The notes under the pieces: generated by a model
The model's input: only the letters and a program-made list of their open reading frames with translations
Database searches by the model: none
What the model was told of the DNA's origin: nothing
Part shown: positions 28,461-37,577 of the stretch, piece after piece
Position numbering within the stretch: the stretch's first letter is position 1
Layout: every line of letters starts with the position of its first letter
Program-made: the position numbers and the translations under genes
NCBI RefSeq assembly: GCF_014192515.1
Contig: NZ_JACHYB010000001.1
Span: forward strand, 1,302,001-1,366,000
Reading direction: 5' to 3'
Source: Microbacter margulisiae
GTDB lineage: Bacteria > Bacteroidota > Bacteroidia > Bacteroidales > Paludibacteraceae
Length of the DNA: 64,000 nucleotides

Positions 28461-30176
28461 ATGAGTATGAAATTGAAAACAATAATAAGTGGAATAGCTT
28501 TTACACTAGCCCTTGCTTCATGTAGTGATATGAACTATCATGAATATTCCCTTTATCAAAAAGATTATGTTGATGCCACTTACGACAATGTGACCGGATT
28601 GGTGACAAATATTTACACTAAATTGGATTATGATTTCGGACAAAATTATTCGGGAGGCATGCTGGCTTCAGCATGTGATGAAGCAGAATATGCCTACCCA
28701 TCAAATTCCATTTGCGATTTTTATAACGGATCATGGAGTCCGTCTAATCCATTAGATGGTACTTGGACTAATAGCTATGCCGCTATTCAGATGTGCAATC
28801 TTTATCTGGATGACTTTCAAGGACTAACTTTCCCTGATTTAGCATTAAATCAAGATTATGAGGCTAAGATGTTCCGTTACCACAACAATGCTTACGAAGT
28901 ACGCTTTCTTAGAGCCTATTTCTATTTCAATTTGGTTCGACAATACGGTGCTGTTCCTTTAATTAAACATTTAGTTACTACAGCAACAGTAAATACCTTG
29001 AAACGCACTCCCGCTGATTCCATTTTCGCATTTATCAATACTGAATGCGATAGTATTGTTGATAAAATCCCTGCGGATTATACCAATTTAGGAATTTACG
29101 CTCTTCCCAGTAGCTCGGCTGAAACTGGGCGTGCCAACCGGTTAGCTGTTCTTGCATTGAAAGCTCGTGCGGCTCTTTATCATGCAAGTCCGCTGTTCAA
29201 TCCAAATAATAACATAGAACTTTGGCATCAAGCAGCTTTGGCAAATAAAGCAGTTTTGGATTCATGTGCAAAATATGGATATGTGTTAGGTAAATATGCC
29301 GATCTGTGGGGGCAAAATAACTGGTCCAATAAGGAAATGATCTTTATGCGTCGCATGTATCCTGACGCTACCAATACCTTGGAAAGTTATAACTTCCCAG
29401 TTGGAGTGGAAGGTGGTCATTCTGGCAATTGTCCGACTCAAACATTGGTAGACGCTTATGAAATGAAAGCAACCGGAAAATTATGGAATGAAGCCGGAAG
29501 TGGCTACGACCCAACAAATCCATATGTAGGACGTGATCCCCGATTTGCTCTTACTATTGTAAAAAACGGAGATACAAAATGGCCTGCATACAACACACTT
29601 CCGATTGAAACTTATTATGGTGGAGCTAATGGAGACCCCATTTCGGGGGCTACACCTACGGGATATTACTTAAAAAAATATTGCGATGTTTCCGTCAATC
29701 TAACAGCTACTAGCATAAATACTAAACGCCATTCCTGGATTATATTTCGCTTAGGCGAATTTTATCTGAATTATGCCGAGGCAGTTTTCAAATATCTGGG
29801 ATCTCCTGATGCTACTTCAGCGGAGTTCCCGCTTTCTGCCACTGCCGCTGTGAATATTATCCGCAACCGCTCGGATGTCAAAATGCCACCATATCCAACA
29901 GGACTCTCAAACACTGATTTTTGGAACAAATACGAAGACGAACGTATGGTAGAACTGGCTTTCGAAGACCATCGCTTCTGGGATTTGAGAAGATGGAAAG
30001 AAGGCTCTAAGTTGAGCAGTATTGAGGAAATGAAGATAACCCAAAACGCAGACGGAACCTACACATACACCCGTGTGAATGTAGCTCGTACATGGGATGA
30101 CAAAATGTACCTCTTCCCTATTCCACAATCAGAAATCATGAAGAATCCAAATTTAACACAAAATCCAGGTTGGTAA
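28461..30176 (+). CDS. SusD-like glycan-binding lipoprotein (pair 2)
   Basis: A 571-residue surface lipoprotein with lipobox LASC near residue 22 (IISGIAFTLALASC). The core RagB/SusD helices are visible (AYEVRFLRAYFYFNLVRQYG, ALKARAALYHASPLFNP), as is the C-terminal YEDERMVELAFEDHRFWDLR motif ending in LTQNPGW. It starts 22 bp after the pair-2 SusC and is followed by a strong hairpin at 30283, so it is probably the last gene of the susCDCD operon. Confidence 0.95.
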   Translation: MSMKLKTIISGIAFTLALASCSDMNYHEYSLYQKDYVDATYDNVTGLVTNIYTKLDYDFGQNYSGGMLASACDEAEYAYPSNSICDFYNGSWSPSNPLDGTWTNSYAAIQMCNLYLDDFQGLTFPDLALNQDYEAKMFRYHNNAYEVRFLRAYFYFNLVRQYGAVPLIKHLVTTATVNTLKRTPADSIFAFINTECDSIVDKIPADYTNLGIYALPSSSAETGRANRLAVLALKARAALYHASPLFNPNNNIELWHQAALANKAVLDSCAKYGYVLGKYADLWGQNNWSNKEMIFMRRMYPDATNTLESYNFPVGVEGGHSGNCPTQTLVDAYEMKATGKLWNEAGSGYDPTNPYVGRDPRFALTIVKNGDTKWPAYNTLPIETYYGGANGDPISGATPTGYYLKKYCDVSVNLTATSINTKRHSWIIFRLGEFYLNYAEAVFKYLGSPDATSAEFPLSATAAVNIIRNRSDVKMPPYPTGLSNTDFWNKYEDERMVELAFEDHRFWDLRRWKEGSKLSSIEEMKITQNADGTYTYTRVNVARTWDDKMYLFPIPQSEIMKNPNLTQNPGW

Positions 30177-30282
30177 GTTTACCCTGACATCCAACAGCAA
30201 CAAACATACAAAATGAGTATCTGATATTTTATCTAATTTACTACTGGCTAATTCCAGGGATTAACCTTGATAAGTAAGCCAA

Positions 30283-30380
30283 ACGCAAGCACGGAAACGG
30301 ATAGAATCGTCCTTATTTGAAGCTCCCGACTTCAGGAGAAAACAAGTTTGGACGATTCCCGTTTGCAAGCGTCAGTTTTT
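30283..30380 (+). terminator. Long imperfect hairpin with a T tract after the susCDCD block
   Basis: The main stem pairs GAATCGTCC (30304-30312) with GGACGATTC (30350-30358). It is extended by AAACGG (30295-30300) with CCGTTT (30359-30364) across an ATA bulge, and by ACGC (30283-30286) with GCGT (30369-30372). The loop holds an inner hairpin (TGAAG / CTTCA). TTTTT follows at 30376-30380. It fits an intrinsic terminator, or an attenuator controlling the PL9 operon that starts 29 bp later. Confidence 0.75.
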
Positions 30381-30409
30381 AAAAGAACAGTTTAAATTTT
30401 AACAAACAG

Positions 30410-32023
30410 ATGAAAAAGCTTTTACTTCTTATTTCCATCGTATTTTTAATGTCATTCCCAATTCCTGCAACCAATTATTTCGTTGCTCCTGATGGCAATG
30501 ATACGACCGGAACGGGAACAATTGATGCTCCTTATGCAACAGTCATGAAAGCCAACCAATATGTCTTGCCGGGGGACACTGTATTTCTTCGTGGTGGAAT
30601 TTATAAAATGACAGACGCTCAGATTAATCGTTATTATAGTATTTGGGCATATATGAACTATATGGATAAGAGCGGAACTTCATCCAAATATATTTGTTAC
30701 TGTGCTTATCGCAACGAACAACCAATCATTGACATGTCGGCAGTAAAGCCTGTCGGTTATCGTATCATTGTTTTTTATGTGAAAGGCTCGTACCTGCATT
30801 TCAAAGGGCTTCAGATTATCGGTACGCAGGTAACCATTACCACTCACACACAATCGGAATGTTTCCGCAATGAAGGGGGAAACTATAACATTTACGAACA
30901 ATGCTCCATGCATGATGGAATGGCAATCGGTTTTTACCTGACCAGAGGAATGCATAACCTTGTCCTCAATTGCGATGCTTATAACAACTGGGACAATGTA
31001 TCGGAAGATAAAAAAGGCGGAAATGTCGACGGTTTTGGTTGTCACCCGGTAAGCAGTGGAAGCGTAGGGAATATTTTCAGGGGATGCCGTGCGTGGTTCA
31101 ACAGTGATGATGGTTACGATTGTATCAATGCTTATGCACCTGTGGTTTTTGATCATTGTTGGGCATTCTATAATGGATATTCCACTTCATTTGAAAGCCT
31201 TGGAGACGGCAATGGATTCAAAGCAGGTGGTTATGGACAGGCACCTGTTGTCTCTAATCTTCCCAATCCAATTCCATCTCATACTGTCGAATTTTGTCTG
31301 GCCTACAGGAATAAAGCCAATGGAATTTATGCCAACCATCATGTACAGACAGGAGATCATTTCTATAACAACACATCCTATCACAATGGAATCAACTACA
31401 ATATGTTGAGCCAGAAAATTACCATAAGCCCAATAACAGGAGATGACACTACGCTTGATTGCCCAGGCTTTAGTCATGTGTTGCACAATAATCTCTCTTT
31501 CAGATATGGCACACAGACCGAAGTTGTCAATATGGGAACCTGCGTGAATACCTACAATTCTTTTTCTCCTAATTCCGGAGTGACTGTAACTACTGATGAT
31601 TTTTTAAGTGTGGACGCATCTTCATTGACTGCACCACGTCAGGCCGATGGTAGCCTACCCGATATCAACTTTCTAAAACTGAAAGAAGGTAGCGATCTAA
31701 TTGATAAAGGCATGGATTTGGGATTTCCTTACAATGGAACTACTCCCGATCTTGGCGCTTTCGAATCAGATTATAGTACCACGGCAGTTCCCAAAATAAT
31801 TTCCCAAAAATCATTATTCTTTCCAAATCCGGTTCTTGACATGCTAAACTTCCGTTCGGAAATGAAACAAGTGCAAGTTTACAGCATGACAGGCGAATTA
31901 ATACTGACAGCAAAAAATACAAATCAAATGAATGTTTCGAATCTACAAGAAGGTATTTATCTGATGCAATATGCGCAGCTAGACGCAAAAGATGGTACGA
32001 TTAAATTTGTCAAAACGAAATAG
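30410..32023 (+). CDS. PL9 pectate/rhamnogalacturonan lyase with a T9SS sorting domain
   Basis: Cleaves galacturonide linkages by beta-elimination, probably as the first extracellular cut of the RG-I or pectate backbone. The 537-residue protein has a signal peptide (about 1-21), the FVAPDGNDTTGTGTIDAPY opening, and a right-handed beta-helix with GGNVDGFGCHP and GDGNGFKAGGYG. The lysine in NGFKAGG corresponds to the PL9 catalytic base. The last 75 residues (LFFPNPVLDMLNF, VQVYSMTGELI, LQEGIYLMQY) form a type A Por/T9SS C-terminal sorting domain, so the enzyme is predicted to be exported by type IX secretion and anchored or released at the surface. It is the only such domain seen in this window. 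Confidence 0.9.
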   Translation: MKKLLLLISIVFLMSFPIPATNYFVAPDGNDTTGTGTIDAPYATVMKANQYVLPGDTVFLRGGIYKMTDAQINRYYSIWAYMNYMDKSGTSSKYICYCAYRNEQPIIDMSAVKPVGYRIIVFYVKGSYLHFKGLQIIGTQVTITTHTQSECFRNEGGNYNIYEQCSMHDGMAIGFYLTRGMHNLVLNCDAYNNWDNVSEDKKGGNVDGFGCHPVSSGSVGNIFRGCRAWFNSDDGYDCINAYAPVVFDHCWAFYNGYSTSFESLGDGNGFKAGGYGQAPVVSNLPNPIPSHTVEFCLAYRNKANGIYANHHVQTGDHFYNNTSYHNGINYNMLSQKITISPITGDDTTLDCPGFSHVLHNNLSFRYGTQTEVVNMGTCVNTYNSFSPNSGVTVTTDDFLSVDASSLTAPRQADGSLPDINFLKLKEGSDLIDKGMDLGFPYNGTTPDLGAFESDYSTTAVPKIISQKSLFFPNPVLDMLNFRSEMKQVQVYSMTGELILTAKNTNQMNVSNLQEGIYLMQYAQLDAKDGTIKFVKTK

Positions 32024-32054
32024 TAGGTATAATACCACATAATCATATTAACCA

Positions 32055-34733
32055 ATGGAGAAAAAGAAATACATAGCTCTACTCTTTTTAATTAGCGTCA
32101 TTTTTGTACTTAAGACAGAGAACTCAACAGCCTCAAATTTAGGGGCTACAACAAGAATTATATACCATCCCCCCATTTCTCCGCGGACAATTTATAACTT
32201 TAACCCGGGTTGGAAATTTGCCTTTGGCGATTCTGCCGACGCCAGTCAACCACAATTCAATGATTCTGCATGGAGCGACGTCAACCTCCCCCATACATGG
32301 AACGATATCGATACGTATCGATCATTCATCAGCCATAGTGGTGGCGACCAAGGAGAAAAGCGGTTTGGAATAGGCTGGTATCGAAAACATTTCAAATTGC
32401 CCCAAAGCGCAACGGGTCGAAAAATTTTTCTTGAATTTGACGGTATGCGGCAAGCAGGTCAATTTTTTCTTAATGGGAAGTTAATTGGTAATTATGAGAA
32501 TGGGATCACCGCTGTAGGATTTGACATTACAAACACTGTCAAGTTTGGAGGTCAGGATAATATTTTAGCCGTCAAGGTAGATAACAGTCAAAATTATAAA
32601 GAAAAAGCTACGGGCACTCCATTTGAATGGAATGTAAAAGATTTTAATCCTAATTTCGGAGGGCTTAATCGAGATGCCAAACTAATTATAACAAGTAAGA
32701 TCTATCAAACTCTCCCTCTTTACGAAGATCTAAAAACATCAGGAATTTACATTTATCCATCGAATTTTAACATCCATCATAAAACCTGTGATGTAAATAT
32801 CGAATCACAGGTACGCAATGAATCAGGCGATCAGCAATCCATTACATTGTCAGCCATAATTGTTAATCGTGAAGGAGTCGTATGTGCCAGATTGCAAGGT
32901 AACACATCCGATTTGGTAGATGGTGAAACAGAAATATTTACCGCAAGCGGACAATTATCAAATGCAAAATTTTGGAGTCCCCAATCACCAAATCTTTACG
33001 ATGTATATTGCATTCTCACTGTGGATAACAAGATTGTTGATGTACAGAGAATTAAAACAGGATTTCGCGAAACCCAATTTAAAGGAGGTGTTGGCACCGG
33101 AGGAGTCTATCTCAACGGAAAGTTCATTTGGCTTACCGGTTATGCACAACGGGCGGCTAATGGTTGGCCGGGACTGGGAGGAGCCTATCCTGACTGGATG
33201 CATGATTTTACCATGTCACTCGTACGCAAAAGCAATGGCAACTTTATTCGTTGGATGCACGTTGCCCCCCAACGGGCAGACGTAGCAGCATGTGATAAAT
33301 ATGGTATAGTCGAAATATGTCCTGCCGGCGATAAGGAAAGGGATGCGCAGGGACGGCAATGGGATCAACGGGTTGAGGTCATGCGTGCCACAATGATTTT
33401 TTACCGTAACAATCCAAGCATATTCTTTTGGGAAGCAGGGAACACCATTGTAACACCGCAACAGATGGAACAGATGGTATCCCTCAGAAAACAATGGGAT
33501 CCCCACGGAGGACGTGTCATTGGGACACGCGACAATGACCTCTCAGAGGCCAACAAAGCTTTAACTCCCATATGTGAATGGTATGGGGTCATGATAGGTC
33601 AAGCACCTCAAACCGACAAAATCACAGGGGATGAAATTTTCCGCGGCTATAGTATTGCCCGTCGCAACAGGGCGCCTCTGATAGAGGAAGAAGATTTTCG
33701 CGATGAAGCCGGTCGTAATATTTGGGATGCCTATTCTCCTCCACATTTTGGATTCAAACCCCGTGAAGGAGACACATATCATTGGAACTCCGAAACATTT
33801 TGTCTGGCGGCTGCCGCGCGATATGAGCGTTACATGCTTAACCGGATAGACAATCCCGACCCTGCTCATTCAAAATGGTCAGGCTATGCTTCCATTTATT
33901 TCACAGATGCGGATGCCGACGGACGCCAGGATAGCAGTTATGTGCTGCGGGTTAGTGGCAAGGTTGACGGTGTGCGCCTGCCGAAATCGTTGTTCTATGT
34001 TTCGCGGGTGATGCAAAATCCACAGCCTGACATCCATATAATAGGGCATTGGACTTACCCGCCCAATACTGTAAAAACTATCTATACAGCCGCAAATCAT
34101 TGTGATTCGATGGAATTATTCGTTAATGGGAAATTAGTAGGCGTGGCCAATAAACCGTATGATTTTACAGATCGCTTTAATGGGAACAATAAGAATCTTG
34201 GCAACACAGGGTATATCTATGCTTTCCCATCCGTTCAATATAAAATCGGTACTATTAAAGCAATAGGTATAACCAACGGTAAAATTGTTGTCCGGGATGA
34301 AATCGAAACTGCAGGAAAACCAGAAGCTGTCAGGCTTACCGTTCATACAGGAGCAAAAGGATTGCAAGCAGACGGAAGTGACATTGCTTTAATCGACTTC
34401 GAGGTTGTGGATGCAAAAGGAAGACGCTGTCCAACGGATGAATCAAGGGTTGATTTTCAAATCACAGGACCGGCTATCTGGAGGGGAGGATTTAATGCTT
34501 CAAGGCTCAATAGCACCAATAATCTTTATCTTTATACGGAATGTGGCATTAATCGGGTAGCCATTCGTTCAACTCTCACACCAGGTATCATTACAATAAC
34601 GGCCAAACGAAAAGGACTTGTCAGTGCTACCGTAAAAATTGAATCGAACCCTGTAAAAATCGTCAGCGGGCTCTCCCTGTCTACGCCACAAAGATTAGAT
34701 GCTTCAAATAAAATCACCTTAGCCTCTGAATAA
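32055..34733 (+). CDS. GH2-family glycosidase with an atypical acid/base motif
   Basis: An 892-residue periplasmic GH2 protein, expected to act on beta-galactosides or beta-glucuronides of pectin side chains. It has a signal peptide (about 1-26), a sugar-binding jelly roll (about 50-215; NLPHTWNDID, GIGWYRKHF), an Ig-like domain, a TIM barrel (about 345-600) and C-terminal DUF4982/Big-like domains (about 680-870). In GH2 the acid/base normally sits in W-x2-G-N-E. Here the motif is WEAGNT (residues 459-464), so the glutamate is replaced by T464, with a glutamate at 460 instead. The nucleophile probably lies in PLIEEEDF (E544-E546). Activity may rely on E460 or be altered. It starts 31 bp after PL9. 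Confidence 0.82.
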   Translation: MEKKKYIALLFLISVIFVLKTENSTASNLGATTRIIYHPPISPRTIYNFNPGWKFAFGDSADASQPQFNDSAWSDVNLPHTWNDIDTYRSFISHSGGDQGEKRFGIGWYRKHFKLPQSATGRKIFLEFDGMRQAGQFFLNGKLIGNYENGITAVGFDITNTVKFGGQDNILAVKVDNSQNYKEKATGTPFEWNVKDFNPNFGGLNRDAKLIITSKIYQTLPLYEDLKTSGIYIYPSNFNIHHKTCDVNIESQVRNESGDQQSITLSAIIVNREGVVCARLQGNTSDLVDGETEIFTASGQLSNAKFWSPQSPNLYDVYCILTVDNKIVDVQRIKTGFRETQFKGGVGTGGVYLNGKFIWLTGYAQRAANGWPGLGGAYPDWMHDFTMSLVRKSNGNFIRWMHVAPQRADVAACDKYGIVEICPAGDKERDAQGRQWDQRVEVMRATMIFYRNNPSIFFWEAGNTIVTPQQMEQMVSLRKQWDPHGGRVIGTRDNDLSEANKALTPICEWYGVMIGQAPQTDKITGDEIFRGYSIARRNRAPLIEEEDFRDEAGRNIWDAYSPPHFGFKPREGDTYHWNSETFCLAAAARYERYMLNRIDNPDPAHSKWSGYASIYFTDADADGRQDSSYVLRVSGKVDGVRLPKSLFYVSRVMQNPQPDIHIIGHWTYPPNTVKTIYTAANHCDSMELFVNGKLVGVANKPYDFTDRFNGNNKNLGNTGYIYAFPSVQYKIGTIKAIGITNGKIVVRDEIETAGKPEAVRLTVHTGAKGLQADGSDIALIDFEVVDAKGRRCPTDESRVDFQITGPAIWRGGFNASRLNSTNNLYLYTECGINRVAIRSTLTPGIITITAKRKGLVSATVKIESNPVKIVSGLSLSTPQRLDASNKITLASE

Positions 34734-34777
34734 AGATGTAACAATAAATCAAGATACAAACATTACAAAAACGAACT

Positions 34778-36103
34778 ATGATGAAAACAAAATTATGCCT
34801 GATACTATTCTTAGTAAGTGCATTTGGCATTCTTCATGCAGAAAAGAAGACGTGGAAATTTGAATTTGGTCATACGGACATTCAAAAAGGATTCGTAGGC
34901 GTTGATGCTTCAACAGCCTATACCGATCAATCAGGTTACGGTTTTGATTTGGGAACGCATCCGCAAGATTTTTCATTTCAGGGTTCCTCCCCATTCCACG
35001 GAGATGGAGTAAAAGACACTACTTCTTTCTTTTTTTCAGTAGCTTTGCCGGAAGGAAACTATACGGTAAAAATATGGTTTGCAGGTACGCAAAAGCCTTC
35101 CAATACCACTATCAAGGTGGAATCCAGACGGCTCATATTCCTAAACGTCAAAACTCCTGCCGAAACACTTTCAACAAGAACATTCTCAGTTAATATACGG
35201 AATAGCAAAATAAGCAACACATTATCGGTAAAATTAAAACCACGTGAAATAGGGAAATTAGATTGGGATAATAAGTTAACATTAGAATTCGGGGGAAAAC
35301 ATCCGGCGATCGTGGCTATCGAAATAACAAAAAATGATCAAATGCCTACTGCATTTATCTTTGGAGATTCAACCGTGACAGATCAACAAATGGAGCCATG
35401 GACCGGATGGGGACAAATGCTTCCCTTCTTTTTCAACCAGGGAATTGCCTTTGCAAACTACGCAGCATCGGGAGAAGCAGGCAATACTTTCATTGCCGCC
35501 CGAAGATTAGCCAAAGCCCTCACACAAATGAAAAAAGGAGATTATGTCTTTATACAGTTCGGGCATAACGACCAAAAACAGCATTTTCCGGGATCAGGGC
35601 CCTTTGGTTCCTATAAGAAATCGCTTATCGAGATTATCCAGGCTGTACGTGAAAAAGGAGCAAGCCCTATTCTTGTAACCCCTATGAATCGAAGATTTTT
35701 CGACTCAAAGGGAAAAGTCATCAATACCTTAGGAGAATTCCCGGAAGCTGTTCGAATCACGGCAAAAGAAGAACATGTGCCTCTAATCGACCTAAATGCC
35801 ATGAGCAAAATATTATATGAAGCATGGGGACCTGACGGTTCTACCAAGGCTTTCGTTCATTATCCCGCAGGAACGTTTCCGGGCCAAACAGTGGCTTTAG
35901 CCGACAACTCACATTTTAATGAATATGGGGCTTATGAACTTGCCAAATGCATTATAAAAGGTTGCATTCAGCAAAAACTAGGACTTATTAAGTTTCTTCG
36001 GCATAATTATAAACCATTTGATCCTGCGCAACCGGATTCCTGGAATACCTTTGTAGTACCTATGAGTCCTTTCATCACCCTTATAAAACCGTTAGGAAGT
36101 TAA
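34778..36103 (+). CDS. CE12 rhamnogalacturonan acetylesterase with an N-terminal beta-domain
   Basis: Removes acetyl groups from RG-I galacturonic acid so that lyases and hydrolases can act. The 441-residue protein has a signal peptide (about 1-21) and a beta-sandwich (about 25-190; WKFEFGHTDIQKGFVGVDAS, ALPEGNYTVKIWFAG), as in YesT/YesY-type two-domain esterases. The SGNH catalytic domain follows (GDSTVTDQQMEPWTGWGQM, AASGEAGNTF, IQFGHNDQ and a final D-x2-H in ADNSHFNEYG). All four SGNH blocks are present. It is the second CE12 module in the window, after the CE12-GH28 fusion, and lies 12 bp before a GH28 gene in a tight operon. Confidence 0.92.
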   Translation: MMKTKLCLILFLVSAFGILHAEKKTWKFEFGHTDIQKGFVGVDASTAYTDQSGYGFDLGTHPQDFSFQGSSPFHGDGVKDTTSFFFSVALPEGNYTVKIWFAGTQKPSNTTIKVESRRLIFLNVKTPAETLSTRTFSVNIRNSKISNTLSVKLKPREIGKLDWDNKLTLEFGGKHPAIVAIEITKNDQMPTAFIFGDSTVTDQQMEPWTGWGQMLPFFFNQGIAFANYAASGEAGNTFIAARRLAKALTQMKKGDYVFIQFGHNDQKQHFPGSGPFGSYKKSLIEIIQAVREKGASPILVTPMNRRFFDSKGKVINTLGEFPEAVRITAKEEHVPLIDLNAMSKILYEAWGPDGSTKAFVHYPAGTFPGQTVALADNSHFNEYGAYELAKCIIKGCIQQKLGLIKFLRHNYKPFDPAQPDSWNTFVVPMSPFITLIKPLGS

Positions 36104-36115
36104 ATATTCAGCCAT

Positions 36116-37576
36116 ATGATACGATATAATTTTCAAAAAACAGAAAGATATACTATTGCATTGTATATATGCATTATAGTTAGTTGCTTATTTACAGACA
36201 GTATTCAGGCAATCAACAGGTTTCATCCGTCATGGGAAAACGAAGCAGGAGCAAAAACGACATTTGCATCCAACCACATGTTCAATGCTAATGCGTATGG
36301 AGCAAAAGGAGATAGCGTCACCTTGAACTCAAAATATATTCAAGCAGCTATTGATGCCTGTGCAGCTAAGGGAGGAGGCATTGTCACTTTTAAACCGGGG
36401 AATTATGTAACAGGATCCATCTTTCTGAAAAGTGGCGTCACATTACGGTTAGATTCCGAAGTAGTACTCTTAGGCTCTCAAAACATCAAGGATTATCCCC
36501 TGATTCAGACCCGGATTGCCGGGATTGAAATGAAATGGCCAGCAGCTATTGTCAATGTATTAAACGCACAAAATGTTGCTATCAAGGGAAAAGGAATAAT
36601 TGACGGACGGGGTAAAAAGTTTTGGGATTTATACTGGTCAATGCGCAAAGTCTATGAAGCCGAAGGATTGCGTTGGGTGGTAGATCATGAATGCCATAGG
36701 CCCCGCATGATACTGATATCAAAATCACAAAACATACTTCTTCAGGGGTTACAATTGCATCGATCCGGTTTTTGGACCGTACAACTACTCTATTCAAAAA
36801 ACATTACAGTAGATGGCATTACCATTCGCAATAATATCGGAGGACATGGCCCCAGTACGGATGGGATCGATGTAGACTCATCCACCCGGATTTTAATCGA
36901 GCATTGCAATATTGACTGCAATGATGACGACATCTGTCTGAAAGCAGGGCGGGGAGTGGATGGAGCGCGCGTGGATAAACCTACGGAATATGTAGTCATA
37001 CGCAATTGTGAATCAGGCTTAGGAGGCGGATTAATCGTATTTGGGAGCGAGACTGCCGGAAGTATTCGTCACGTATTAGCGTATAATCTGACTGCTCATG
37101 GCACATCTGCAGCTTTGCGATTTAAATCGGCCATTATAAATCGGGGAAGTACGGTAGAAGACGTAACGGCTTATCACATCAATGCGATCGGTACAAAGGC
37201 TGTTGTTGTCGCATCATTAAGCTGGAATCCAGCCTATAGTTATCCAAAATTACCGCCGGCATATGCCGGAAAGCCCATCCCCGCCTACTGGAAAGTAATG
37301 CTTAAAAAGATTCCGGATAGTGTACCCTTACCTAAATTCAGAAATATATATATTGAAGGGCTGACAGCTACGAATGCCATTGTGGGTATCGATGCTTCAG
37401 GGATGGATCAATCCACATTGGATAATTTCACTTTCAAAAATTGTACTTTCAACGTACAAAAAGCAGGCGAAATCGCATATGCAAAAAACTGGCTATTCCG
37501 GAACGTAGTATTTCATGCGGTTCAAGGCAATTCGTTATCCATTTCACATAGTCAAAACGTTCAATTTATCAAATAA
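36116..37576 (+). CDS. GH28-family glycosidase, RG-I type, lacking the usual histidine
   Basis: A 486-residue GH28 beta-helix protein, predicted to cut galacturonide linkages in RG-I oligosaccharides. It has a signal segment (about 15-32), the GH28 entry motif NAYGAKGDSVTLNSKYIQAA, and the aspartate motifs STDGIDVDSST and CNDDDICLKAGRG. The normally conserved GHG is replaced by GLGGGLIVFGSE, with no histidine, while RFKSAIINRG retains the substrate-binding R-x-K. The histidine is therefore missing here and in the fusion at 9312. This may mark a rhamnogalacturonan-specific subgroup, though that is inference. It is one base away from the next gene, so the two are probably translationally coupled. 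Confidence 0.87.
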   Translation: MIRYNFQKTERYTIALYICIIVSCLFTDSIQAINRFHPSWENEAGAKTTFASNHMFNANAYGAKGDSVTLNSKYIQAAIDACAAKGGGIVTFKPGNYVTGSIFLKSGVTLRLDSEVVLLGSQNIKDYPLIQTRIAGIEMKWPAAIVNVLNAQNVAIKGKGIIDGRGKKFWDLYWSMRKVYEAEGLRWVVDHECHRPRMILISKSQNILLQGLQLHRSGFWTVQLLYSKNITVDGITIRNNIGGHGPSTDGIDVDSSTRILIEHCNIDCNDDDICLKAGRGVDGARVDKPTEYVVIRNCESGLGGGLIVFGSETAGSIRHVLAYNLTAHGTSAALRFKSAIINRGSTVEDVTAYHINAIGTKAVVVASLSWNPAYSYPKLPPAYAGKPIPAYWKVMLKKIPDSVPLPKFRNIYIEGLTATNAIVGIDASGMDQSTLDNFTFKNCTFNVQKAGEIAYAKNWLFRNVVFHAVQGNSLSISHSQNVQFIK

Positions 37577-37577
37577 A

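Noticed and set aside
37515..37577. Upstream start for the stand-alone DUF4450-like N-domain protein
   Set aside because: It overlaps the GH28 coding end by 62 bp, and the internal ATG at 37578 begins a normal signal peptide.
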